Assembly: GCA_947494565.1 (NCBI GenBank)
Contig: CANLVG010000001.1
Location: 434,001 to 498,000 of the forward strand
Origin: an uncultured Flavobacteriaceae bacterium
Lineage (GTDB): Bacteria > Bacteroidota > Bacteroidia > Flavobacteriales > Flavobacteriaceae
DNA length: 64,000 nt
Reading direction: 5' to 3'
The translations under genes were made by a program, and so were the position numbers. Shown in pieces: positions 1-8,847 of this stretch. The notes under the pieces are model-generated. The model did no database searches, was not told the DNA's origin, and saw nothing but the letters and a program-made list of their open reading frames with translations. How positions within the stretch are numbered: position 1 is the stretch's first letter; each line of letters starts with the position of its first letter.

Positions 1-826
1 ATACACTAAAGGCCTCCAAACTCTGATAATATGAATGTGCATCTACCGATTGTGAATATTGATTGACCAGAATACTATAGCGGTGTGTCAGTATATAGTT
101 CTCGCGATTCACGAACCGGACCTCAAAATCAGAAACCGTATTGTTATCGAGATTAGCGGTTGAGACCAAAATAATGTCTTTGGACTTGTCTTGACCATAG
201 CAAATACGCTCTTTTTGGGGATCTCGTTGCTTAATACCTACCTCAAATGCATCACCGTCAACACAGGCCAAAGAATCAATAATATTAAATGCTACAGGGT
301 CCCAATTTGGGGCCACGATTTTATAATTCTCCTCATAATCATAGCGAAAGTACCGCGGCTGGTCACCCAAACTTTCATTATCCAAAATAATGGAAACCCC
401 ATCTTCACCAAAGTCGTTGGTAGCCCGTTTGATTTCTATGTCCGCTATGGGTACATTGTCCGGCATCGTTTCGGCTGTCGAACTATAGGTCGCACCATCA
501 GATGTGGTGATTTTTAGTTGGTAGCTTTCATTTGACTTCGCACCAAAGGCCACAGTCGACGTATACTGTCCGGGTGAGGTCTCTTCAAAGGTATAGCTGA
601 TACCTGACCCCTCTTCTATGGTCACCGTAGCATTGCGCTCAGGACTACTATCGTCTTGTTCAAAAGGTCTTGCCCTGGTCAGTACTACCTGATGCTGTTT
701 TTCTTCGTTCGTTATTCGCGCATCTACGACCAAGGCACCTTCAAAATCTAGGGTTTCTGCCTCAAAGGGTTCAATACACCCTTGGAAGAGTAAAAAAACT
801 AGGATAACGAGGATTGATTCTTTCAT
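1..826 (-). CDS. DUF4249 family lipoprotein, partial (3' end beyond window)
   Basis: The reading frame starts at the ATG at 826-824 and stays open to the window edge, so the C-terminal part is missing. The first residues form a lipoprotein signal with the lipobox LFQGC followed by IEPF, so the mature protein should be acylated and sit in the envelope. The body matches the next gene (833-2083) nearly codon for codon, including the shared stretches FEGALVVDARxTNEEKQH, YFRYDYEEN and SVDAHSYYQSLEAFSV. DUF4249 proteins are Bacteroidota lipoproteins of unknown function, usually encoded beside a TonB-dependent receptor, as here. The gap to the upstream paralog is only 6 bp, so it should be co-transcribed from the receptor promoter. 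Family call is confident; function unknown. Confidence 0.85.
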   Translation of the reverse strand, partial: MKESILVILVFLLFQGCIEPFEAETLDFEGALVVDARITNEEKQHQVVLTRARPFEQDDSSPERNATVTIEEGSGISYTFEETSPGQYTSTVAFGAKSNESYQLKITTSDGATYSSTAETMPDNVPIADIEIKRATNDFGEDGVSIILDNESLGDQPRYFRYDYEENYKIVAPNWDPVAFNIIDSLACVDGDAFEVGIKQRDPQKERICYGQDKSKDIILVSTANLDNNTVSDFEVRFVNRENYILTHRYSILVNQYSQSVDAHSYYQSLEAFSV

Positions 827-832
827 ATTTTT

Positions 833-2083
833 TTAATCTATCCAAAAGTCGGGTTTCACTTTGCTACCCAAAACCGTGCAATCTCCACACGTCCTAGGTA
901 AGGTATAATAGGGAGCCGCGAAATCTGCCGGTTCTGCAACGCCGGCATACACAATAGTACCCGTCTGTATCTGTCCGATCAAAGGCGAATCGCAGTTTCC
1001 ATCGCAAACACTATCGGGGGGTTGCGTACAATGGTACCCTTCCGGAATCAATTGGGGGTTACCTATGGTACGACAATTTATAGGGTACTCCGGAAGTTCT
1101 TCATCGGGAAAAAGATCTTCGTAATTAAAAAAGATCCGTTTTGAACTCACTGCCGCTGTCTCGAAATAGCCAATCACATTTTCATTCGAATCGCGGTCGG
1201 AAACGATATTCCCGGCCAAAAAACCAGGTTGTATTTCAGAGAAAATACTCTCGGATACACTAAAAGCCTCTAAACTTTGATAATAGGAATGTGCATCGAC
1301 CGACTGCGAGAATTGATGCACCAAAATGCTGTAGCGATGTGTGAGCGCGTAGTTATCCCGATTTACAAATCGAACTCGAAAATCCGTGATGCTATTGTTC
1401 TCCAAATTTGAGGTAGAGGCCAATAAAATCTCGGTGGAGGCATTTCGTCCATAGCAAATACGGCCATCGGTAGAACCTTTGGGTTCGATGTCCACTTGAA
1501 AGGCGTCTCCATCACTGCACGCGATAGAATCGATCACCTTAAAGGTAAACGGATCCCAATTCGGGGCAATGATCTTAAAATTCTCTTCATAATCATACCG
1601 GAAATACCTCGGTTGCACTCCAAAACTACTATTATCAACAAATACGGCGATGCCATCCTCACCCAGGTCATTGACTTCCCTTTGTATTTCAAGATCCGCA
1701 ATTGGCACGTTTTCGGGCATCGTCTCGGTATTAGAAGTATATGAAGCACCATTTGAGGTGGTGATCCGTAATTGATAAGATTCATTTTCCTTTGCGCCAA
1801 AAATGGCGGATGATAGATACTGCCCGGGCGCTACTTCCTCGAAGACATAGTTTGTACCTGAACCCTCAACAATACGCACCACCGCGTCGCGTTCCGGTAC
1901 CGTACCCTCTTCCTCAAAAGGACGGGCCCTTGACAATAATACGCGATGTTGTTTCTCCTCATTCGTGAGTCGCGCATCAACGACCAATGCACCTTCGAAA
2001 TCAAAAGTTTCGGCCACAAAAGGTTCAATACATCCTTGATATACCGGAAAAACGAATATGACATAGAACACCTTCCTCATCAT
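833..2083 (-). CDS. DUF4249 family lipoprotein (second tandem copy)
   Basis: 416 residues. An N-terminal lipoprotein signal ends in the lipobox VYQGC and the mature protein begins CIEPFVAETFDFEGA. The N-terminal half, roughly residues 30-125, looks like an Ig-like/carboxypeptidase-regulatory-like beta domain; the remainder has the DUF4249 aromatic motif YFRYDYEENFKIIAP and the C-terminal VKPDFWID. Several Cys pairs near the C-terminus (around residues 330-400) may form disulfides after export. It lies 4 bp downstream of the third copy and 6 bp upstream of the partial copy, so the three form one transcription unit behind the receptor at 3392-6169. It is closest to the partial first copy and more distant from the third, indicating two rounds of duplication. 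Biochemical role unknown; a surface or periplasmic partner of the receptor is an inference from context. Confidence 0.88.
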   Translation of the reverse strand: MMRKVFYVIFVFPVYQGCIEPFVAETFDFEGALVVDARLTNEEKQHRVLLSRARPFEEEGTVPERDAVVRIVEGSGTNYVFEEVAPGQYLSSAIFGAKENESYQLRITTSNGASYTSNTETMPENVPIADLEIQREVNDLGEDGIAVFVDNSSFGVQPRYFRYDYEENFKIIAPNWDPFTFKVIDSIACSDGDAFQVDIEPKGSTDGRICYGRNASTEILLASTSNLENNSITDFRVRFVNRDNYALTHRYSILVHQFSQSVDAHSYYQSLEAFSVSESIFSEIQPGFLAGNIVSDRDSNENVIGYFETAAVSSKRIFFNYEDLFPDEELPEYPINCRTIGNPQLIPEGYHCTQPPDSVCDGNCDSPLIGQIQTGTIVYAGVAEPADFAAPYYTLPRTCGDCTVLGSKVKPDFWID

Positions 2084-2087
2084 CCTT

Positions 2088-3374
2088 TTAATCTATCCAA
2101 AAATCAGGTTTTACATTTGATCCAAATTCCCTACAATCAATACAACCCGTGGCCTTGACAAAAAACGGCCCCAGCCCTTCTACCAACCCATCGCCCATGG
2201 GTGGCTCATAGTCTTCATTGACCTCATGATAGGCGATAAGACCAGCTTGTATTCCATCTAGAAGCGGCGAGACAACGTCAGACTCATCCACTACAAAACC
2301 TGGGCCGACATGGGGTACGAAGGCAATTAGTTGTGGTGCTGTTGTCAATTCACAGTTAATGATGTAAGGCGGCAATTGACGATCTGGATAAAAATCCACA
2401 TAATCAAAAAAGAGGCGTTCGTTCGTTATTGCGGCTATTTCAAAGTAACCCAAAACGGTCTCTTCCGGATCTTGGGCCTTAATATTGCCTTCCAATAAAC
2501 CGGGTTGTATGTCGGTAAACACACTTTCATCGGAGGTGAAGTCCCTTAGCGTACTATAATAGCTATACGAATCAGCACTTAAGTTGTATTGCTTTATAAG
2601 AATACTATAGCGATGTGCTATCTTAAAATCATTATTTTCCAGAAATCGTATTTCAAACTTGCCGGCGGCATTGCCAACGTTTTGCTCACTATCTCGAAGA
2701 ATCAAGTCGAGACTCTTTGCAGAGGCATAACAGAATTGTGAGGCATCGACCCGGGGTTTGATACTGATGTCCAAAGGATCATTGTCCTCTTCTTGGAAGA
2801 ACAAGGAATCAATCACATCAAACTCAAAGGGGTTATAAAAGGGGGCAACGATTTTATAGGTTTCCTCATACTCATATCTAAAATATTTGGGTTCCGCATT
2901 GGCACTCTCGTTCTTGATCTGAACACTTAATCCCTCATTGTCTTCATCGTCGAATCCTATTTCGGCCTTTAGCTCGGTAATCGCTATGCGCTCCGGGGTC
3001 ATCACGGTTTCGGATATATAAGATCTACCTTCGGCCGTGGTAACCGACAGGGTGTAACCCATATCGGGCCGGGCCGCAAAAGCTGAAGTAGATTGATAGT
3101 TGCCTGCTTTCGTTTCCTGAAAATTATAGGTCGCACCTGAATCATCCCTAATTTGGATGGTCGCATTTGACTCTACCTCAAAGTCACTATTCTCAAATGG
3201 GTAGGTTCGTCTCAGAATAACCTCATGTTGTTTTAGCTCGTCCGTAATCCTTGCATCGATTACCAAGACATTCTCGAAGGTCAAAGTCTCGGCCACAAAG
3301 GGTTCGACACAACTACCCAACGCCATAAACAAGGCGACAAGAACATATTTGGTATCTATATTGTGTAACTTCAT
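2088..3374 (-). CDS. DUF4249 family lipoprotein (third, most divergent copy)
   Basis: 428 residues with a lipoprotein signal ending MALGSC (lipobox Cys 22) and the family start CVEPFVAETLTFENV. It shares with its two downstream paralogs the motifs YFRYEYEETYKIVAPFYNPF, AHRYSILIKQYN and the C-terminal VKPDFWID, but differs at many positions between them. It is the first gene after the receptor (17 bp spacing), so this copy is probably the ancestral partner and the other two arose by tandem duplication. No catalytic motif is visible. DUF4249 is a Bacteroidota-specific lipoprotein family; a role in binding a substrate for, or assembling with, the neighbouring outer-membrane receptor is inference. 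Confidence 0.88.
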   Translation of the reverse strand: MKLHNIDTKYVLVALFMALGSCVEPFVAETLTFENVLVIDARITDELKQHEVILRRTYPFENSDFEVESNATIQIRDDSGATYNFQETKAGNYQSTSAFAARPDMGYTLSVTTAEGRSYISETVMTPERIAITELKAEIGFDDEDNEGLSVQIKNESANAEPKYFRYEYEETYKIVAPFYNPFEFDVIDSLFFQEEDNDPLDISIKPRVDASQFCYASAKSLDLILRDSEQNVGNAAGKFEIRFLENNDFKIAHRYSILIKQYNLSADSYSYYSTLRDFTSDESVFTDIQPGLLEGNIKAQDPEETVLGYFEIAAITNERLFFDYVDFYPDRQLPPYIINCELTTAPQLIAFVPHVGPGFVVDESDVVSPLLDGIQAGLIAYHEVNEDYEPPMGDGLVEGLGPFFVKATGCIDCREFGSNVKPDFWID

Positions 3375-3391
3375 AGGGTCAAATTCCGCTA

Positions 3392-6169
3392 TTAGAACTT
3401 AAAATTATAGGTAATCGAAGGGATCGGAATTGCGAATATTGAGCTCTTGAATGCCTTTACCCCACCATCTTCGGACACAAAGAATACGGAATACGGATTC
3501 GCACGTCCCAAGACATTATAGACCGAAATATTCCAGAAACTATGTGCGAACTTTTTGATCTTGTGATTTCCCTCAATATTGATCCCAATATCCATTCGAA
3601 AGTAATCGGGAATTCTAAATTCATTTCGATTGCTATAAAACACATATTCGGAATTGTTGAAATTGTACTGCCCGATCGGATAGGTTACCGGACGACCTGT
3701 CTGATACGAAAAATTGAGGGATGCACTGTACCGTGTAGTAAACTTGTAATTGGCCACCAAACTCACATCATGCGGCTTGTCGAAATTGGATGGGAAAAAT
3801 TCCCCGCCATTGATTCGCTCTTCCGAAAATTCACTAGCGAATTTTATGAGCGATCGCGAGTAGGTATAACCCAACCAACCGTTCAATTTGCCAGAGTTCT
3901 TCCGCAACAGAAATTCTACGCCATAAGCTTGTCCCTCTCCTTGCAACACCTCTTGTTCAATGGTGTCGTTCAACAATAGCTGAGCACCTGTCTTGAAATC
4001 CAAAATATCTTCCGAGGTCTTATAGTATCCTTCGATACTTAATTCGTAAAGATCATCATCAAAATTCTTGAAGAGCCCTAAGCTGTATTGATTGGAACGC
4101 TGTGGTCTGATATTCGAGTCTGAAAGTTTCCAGGTATCGATGGGTGAAACGGTGGTGGTATTCGACAAGGTATGTATGTATTGGTACATACTATTGAAAC
4201 CGGCTTTCAATGAAAAATCCGGCGTAAACGAATATCTACCCGATACGCGAAATTCCGGTCCTCCGTACGTTTCTATGGTCTCGTTGTCATCAAAATCGGT
4301 ACTTCCGATCAACGTTGCTTGATTTCTCGGCTGTCCATCGGCATAAATCCGTTGGGTAGAAGGTCCTAGAGCGGTATAGTATGAGTACCGCAATCCTGCG
4401 CTAAGTCCGACCTTATCCCCGAGATTGATCTCATCACTGATATAAATCGCACCTTCCAACGCTCGATCTTCGGGCACTGCAAACGAACTGATAATGGATT
4501 CACCCCCCGTAGGTCGAATAAACCCGGGATTCACACTATACAATTTTGCCGCAACTCCATAATCAAACGTATGCACGTCGTTCATCAGATATTTGAACTT
4601 GAGTTTGGCTTCTGTTTCCTCAACACTATATCCTAATAAAAAGTCATTGTTCGCCTGACCGTCAAAATCGATGTCAAAGGCATATTTACTATTGGCCAAC
4701 GACAGACTACCGTTGTTCTTTTCATTGAACTTATGCTTCCAATCCACTGAAAACATTCGGTTACTGTACCCGAACAAAGAGTCCGAGGTGATACTGAAAG
4801 AATCCTCACTGTAATACCCGGTAGCCTTCACCTGATTATTCTCATTGATCTTATGGGTATAATTAGCGACGATATCATAAAAGGAAGCCGAACTGTTATT
4901 TAACGATTCATCGTCTAAAGACTGCAATATCCAATCGGAATACGCGCCCCTACCGCCTATCACCAAGGAAGATTTATCTTTGACCACGGGAATCTCCAAC
5001 ATTAAGTTACCGGTCACGGGACCAATGGAGGCTTCCCCTGAAAATTCTTCGGTATTTCCATCAATCGTGGTGATATCGAACACGGACGATAGGCGTCCAC
5101 CAAATTCAGCAGGTACGTTGCCTTTATAGATATCCACTCCTTTTGTTGCAAAAGGGTTTAAGGCCTGGAATATTCCGAAAAAATGAGTTGGATTATAGAC
5201 GACTCCTTCATCTAGTAGAATCAGGTTCTGGTCGGTTTTACCTCCCCTTACATTAAGTCCGGAAGCCCCCTCGCCCGCATTGGTGATGCCCGGTAGTTGG
5301 GTAGCGACCGAAAGGATGTTCCGTTCTCCCAAAACCATAGGGATATCCTTGGTTTCTTCCGACTCTATCGTCGTAGACCCCGTAATCTCTTCCTCCACGT
5401 TCTTTGCTTTATCGGCCTCAACGACCACTTCATCCAATTGTTCGATATTCTCGTTCAAACTAAAATCAAGACGCCCGTCATTGTAGATCACCACTCTTTT
5501 ACGCTGGGTCTCGATACCAAGGGCCTTGGTTTCAAAAAGATTTTCTCCTGGCGGAAGGGCGATTTCATAAAAACCGTTCTCATCGGTCACTGTGCCGATC
5601 TTTCGATTTCGAACCACTAAGGAAAGGTCCGGAATTGGCTTACCGGTTTTGGCATTCATGACATACCCGGTAAGGGTATACCGCCGCTTCTGGCCTTCCA
5701 GAGTTTCTTTACCTATTCTAACGGTCTCGACCCGCCGTTGTAACCGAGATTGTTGTTCCGGAAAGAAGACCGGATTCAATGCTTCGGTAGACTCCTCCGT
5801 TTCCCCCACCTGTATTGTTTCCTGTCCTGATTTATCAAAAAAACCATTGGGCAGTTCATCGTAAATGATGTTGTTTTGGGTCAAAATGACTTTCTCTCCA
5901 TCCAGCACGTAATAATTGATGATCGTATTCTGGAAAATAGCATCCAATATATCCGTCACTGCAACATCGGTATATGAGCCGGAAATCGCTTCATTGCTCA
6001 ACCAGTCATCAACATAATAAAAGTTCAACTGGGTTTTTTCCTCAATGGACTTCATCACCTCTCGTACATTGGTATCAGTGAAGGAAATGGTGATTTTTGG
6101 CTCTTCGGTTTGACCCATGACAATAGTACTTGCCATGAGAAACAACAACGAAAATAGTGTTCTTCTCAT
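3392..6169 (-). CDS. TonB-dependent receptor with N-terminal STN and carboxypeptidase-regulatory-like domains
   Basis: 925 residues. A signal peptide (residues 1-19) precedes an STN (secretin/TonB N-terminal) domain at about 25-98, a CarboxypepD_reg-like beta-sandwich at about 165-255 (GYVMNAKTGKPIPDLSLVV ... GTVTDENGFYE), a plug domain near 265-370 (GLNVRGGKTDQNLILLDEG; FGGRLSSVFDI) and a beta-barrel ending in the aromatic residues TYNFKF typical of outer-membrane barrels. Such receptors import large or scarce ligands through the outer membrane using TonB energy. STN domains can contact FecR-type anti-sigma factors, but no fecI/fecR pair lies in this window. It heads a tight operon with three DUF4249 lipoprotein genes. 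Ligand unknown. Confidence 0.92.
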   Translation of the reverse strand: MRRTLFSLLFLMASTIVMGQTEEPKITISFTDTNVREVMKSIEEKTQLNFYYVDDWLSNEAISGSYTDVAVTDILDAIFQNTIINYYVLDGEKVILTQNNIIYDELPNGFFDKSGQETIQVGETEESTEALNPVFFPEQQSRLQRRVETVRIGKETLEGQKRRYTLTGYVMNAKTGKPIPDLSLVVRNRKIGTVTDENGFYEIALPPGENLFETKALGIETQRKRVVIYNDGRLDFSLNENIEQLDEVVVEADKAKNVEEEITGSTTIESEETKDIPMVLGERNILSVATQLPGITNAGEGASGLNVRGGKTDQNLILLDEGVVYNPTHFFGIFQALNPFATKGVDIYKGNVPAEFGGRLSSVFDITTIDGNTEEFSGEASIGPVTGNLMLEIPVVKDKSSLVIGGRGAYSDWILQSLDDESLNNSSASFYDIVANYTHKINENNQVKATGYYSEDSFSITSDSLFGYSNRMFSVDWKHKFNEKNNGSLSLANSKYAFDIDFDGQANNDFLLGYSVEETEAKLKFKYLMNDVHTFDYGVAAKLYSVNPGFIRPTGGESIISSFAVPEDRALEGAIYISDEINLGDKVGLSAGLRYSYYTALGPSTQRIYADGQPRNQATLIGSTDFDDNETIETYGGPEFRVSGRYSFTPDFSLKAGFNSMYQYIHTLSNTTTVSPIDTWKLSDSNIRPQRSNQYSLGLFKNFDDDLYELSIEGYYKTSEDILDFKTGAQLLLNDTIEQEVLQGEGQAYGVEFLLRKNSGKLNGWLGYTYSRSLIKFASEFSEERINGGEFFPSNFDKPHDVSLVANYKFTTRYSASLNFSYQTGRPVTYPIGQYNFNNSEYVFYSNRNEFRIPDYFRMDIGINIEGNHKIKKFAHSFWNISVYNVLGRANPYSVFFVSEDGGVKAFKSSIFAIPIPSITYNFKF

Positions 6170-6383
6170 CTTAATCGGTTGGTTTCATTGGGTTTCAAGC
6201 CCATATAGAAGGCCCTAACTCCCATTCATAATAGGGTTGTGGAAAAGTCAATTCTTTTCTTTGAAGATACTAAAAAAATCTTAAAATAAAGGGGAAATGA
6301 AACTTATCAGGAATTCCATAAAATTCGCAGATGTTTATTGTCAAATTGGAAAGCTTAACAGAAATGACCGTTAAAATTGACAA

Positions 6384-8777
6384 TCACTTGGGAATCAAAA
6401 TCAATTTGGAATCGGAGTCTTCCGTAATCGCCGTTCGGTTCATTTGCATTTTTCGAAACGCGCCTTTGACATACATTTCGGCCTGATCTTGATAGTACTT
6501 ACTAAAGGGATTTCCCGACTGGCCCGTAGGAAGAATGCTCATACTATTCTCAATATCCGAAAAATCGACTACTCTTCGGGTCGAAGGACCGGAGCTCACT
6601 TCATAATAGCCCGTCGCACTATAACCAAATCCGAGATTATTGATAACCTCCCTACTACCGTGTATGGGAAAAGGTCCTACGTTGAAAAAAGAACGCAAAA
6701 GACCTCCAGCTTGCCCGATAGGGTGCCCGTGCTCCAACGTATGCAGTTTATTCCATGTCCAATCGGAAGGGTCATTGCCCAAGTCATTCTCGAGCGAAGC
6801 GAAGGCTTCCGAAAACGATTTTTGAATCATGTCCGACTGCTTTTCGTTTGCTTCGGTACGCACATCGTTCCACCAGATAGACCTCGGGTTGGCGACCATC
6901 TTGGCGATGTTTCGCTTGAGCAAGTGTGTTTTTAGCAATCGATTGAAATTGGTTGCGCCCAACTCATCCTCAAAAGTATCTTTAAGAAGATAGTATATCC
7001 ATCGGTGATACAGGGCCGCCTCAACGCTACTGGTCGGATAATCACCCTTCCAATTGTACAACTGATCTAAAAGTTCGAGCTGCACCGAGTTCAGTACTTT
7101 GATATCCAATCCTTTTGATAAATTCTTCACTATCGATGGATTGACAGCGGATGTCACATCGGTCAACATTTCACCTATCGATTCTCGATCCCAATCGTTT
7201 TTAGGCTCAAGGAGTTCAACAATGCGTTTTGCTCTGTTTTCCGGCAAGTAGTACCCGGGGTACAATTGACCGGCAATGGAATCAGGCTGATTATTGGCCG
7301 AATATACATAGTGCCAAGGAGGATTTATTGCCTGTGGGTTCTCAGTGAAGGGCAAATATTCACGCTCCGCGGGATAGGCCTTCTGATCAACTTGAATTAA
7401 TTTGGTGTTTATGCTATCTGGTACTTTATGCAGTTTGGCAGTAGCCCACCAAGCGATATTACCCTCCACATCACCATACATGATGTTAAGTCCAGGGGCA
7501 TGAATTTTGGGCAAGGCATCCTTGAACTCCACAATGTTACGAGCGGTAGCCATTTCGTATAAGGCCTGCATGGCTTGATTTTCATTTTGGGTATAGGTCC
7601 ACCACATTGATATGGGCTTCTCATGCCTTATTTCGTTCATGATCCCACTTAACACCGGACCTCTCCGTGTTTTTTTTACCGTAAAGTCAACAGTATCCCC
7701 ATCTTTAACACTGATACTATAGGCCTTTGTTTCAAACGGGACCCAGGTATTCTTCCATCGGTATTTGTCCGGGTCTTGAGGGTTTACCTCCTCATAATAA
7801 AAATCGGTATCGTCATTCTCGAACATGGTCATGCCATAGGCAAGGGTTCTATCATGAGCGAGCGCAGGAAAGGGAATACCCGCCAAATGATATCCGTACT
7901 TTTCATAGGTTGGCGTGACAACGTGCGCTTCGTACCAAACCGAGGGTTGTGCAAACCCTATATGTGGGTCATTGGCAAAAATCACCTTCCCATTTTTAGT
8001 TTTTTCCGGGCCGACCACCCAACCGTTACTGCCTTCAAACAGCGGTATATGAAGTGACTCAAGTGTTTCGATTACCGAGCTGACCACCTCGGTCTGCCCA
8101 TTTTTACCGGGCGCTCCCTTGAAGTTTTGTATCAAAGTACTCTTGGGGTCGATAGCAATGTCAAAATCATTGAGATATTCGCTCCCCAAACTATCCTTGA
8201 TTTTGGTAAGTAAGGGATCCGTTTTGTGTGCCTGAGCAAAACTGAAGGCCATATAGCCAAAGACGTTCTGAATGTCATGCAAGGTAAATTCGGTTTTCTC
8301 TAGCCCCGTCAGGTAAAACTCCAATGGGGTCGGTCCGTCCTTTACGAACTCATTAATTCCATCAAGATAGGCTTGGGACAACACCACCGCTTCAGAATTG
8401 GGATCGAGTTTCGCAACTGCGCGGGCAGAAGATTCATCTATACCCAGTGCTAAAAAGAACTTATCGGTTTCAAGTGTTGTTTCACCGAAAACTTCCGAAA
8501 GTCCTCCCCTGCCGATTCTTCGCAATAGTTCCATTTGCCAAAGACGGTCTTGAGCGTGCACATAACCCAGTGCACGAAAGGCATCTACAGGTTCGTTTCC
8601 ATAGATGTGAGGGACACCATAGCGATCAAAATACACTTCCACCGCTGCCGATAGACCGACTATTGTCTTCTCACCATCATAATCGGGCTTAAGTGAATAT
8701 GTAAAGATTGCCGTACCGATTGCTAGAATACCAACCAATACCATTAACACGCGACCTACTCTTCTAAATAGTTTCAA
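6384..8777 (-). CDS. penicillin acylase family protein (S45 Ntn-hydrolase)
   Basis: 797 residues. An N-terminal hydrophobic segment (residues 8-28) acts as signal or anchor. The alpha-chain motif VYFDRYGVPHIYG (about 48-60) and the beta-chain start SNGWVVGPEKT (Ser250) match the penicillin/cephalosporin acylase and acyl-homoserine-lactone acylase family. In that family the precursor is cleaved autocatalytically just before the Ser, which becomes the N-terminal nucleophile. NDPHIGF about 20 residues later is the usual downstream motif. The enzyme hydrolyses amide bonds of acylated substrates outside the cytoplasm; in non-producers likely roles are quorum-signal or N-acyl amino acid breakdown, which sequence alone cannot separate. 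It lies 214 bp upstream of the receptor operon and on the same strand; linkage is uncertain. Confidence 0.9.
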   Translation of the reverse strand: MKLFRRVGRVLMVLVGILAIGTAIFTYSLKPDYDGEKTIVGLSAAVEVYFDRYGVPHIYGNEPVDAFRALGYVHAQDRLWQMELLRRIGRGGLSEVFGETTLETDKFFLALGIDESSARAVAKLDPNSEAVVLSQAYLDGINEFVKDGPTPLEFYLTGLEKTEFTLHDIQNVFGYMAFSFAQAHKTDPLLTKIKDSLGSEYLNDFDIAIDPKSTLIQNFKGAPGKNGQTEVVSSVIETLESLHIPLFEGSNGWVVGPEKTKNGKVIFANDPHIGFAQPSVWYEAHVVTPTYEKYGYHLAGIPFPALAHDRTLAYGMTMFENDDTDFYYEEVNPQDPDKYRWKNTWVPFETKAYSISVKDGDTVDFTVKKTRRGPVLSGIMNEIRHEKPISMWWTYTQNENQAMQALYEMATARNIVEFKDALPKIHAPGLNIMYGDVEGNIAWWATAKLHKVPDSINTKLIQVDQKAYPAEREYLPFTENPQAINPPWHYVYSANNQPDSIAGQLYPGYYLPENRAKRIVELLEPKNDWDRESIGEMLTDVTSAVNPSIVKNLSKGLDIKVLNSVQLELLDQLYNWKGDYPTSSVEAALYHRWIYYLLKDTFEDELGATNFNRLLKTHLLKRNIAKMVANPRSIWWNDVRTEANEKQSDMIQKSFSEAFASLENDLGNDPSDWTWNKLHTLEHGHPIGQAGGLLRSFFNVGPFPIHGSREVINNLGFGYSATGYYEVSSGPSTRRVVDFSDIENSMSILPTGQSGNPFSKYYQDQAEMYVKGAFRKMQMNRTAITEDSDSKLILIPK

Positions 8778-8847
8778 ATCGTTCGGGTTTTGGGAGAAAA
8801 GATAGGAGAATTTATGGGATAAAAAAAGACTACGGTCAGGCGATCGT

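Noticed and set aside
191-517. 108-codon plus-strand frame at the left edge
   Set aside because: It is antisense to the partial DUF4249 gene, which is clearly coding by similarity to its two paralogs.
1-3374. Possible mobile element as cause of the DUF4249 repeats
   Set aside because: No transposase, inverted repeats or target duplications; tandem gene duplication explains the repeats.
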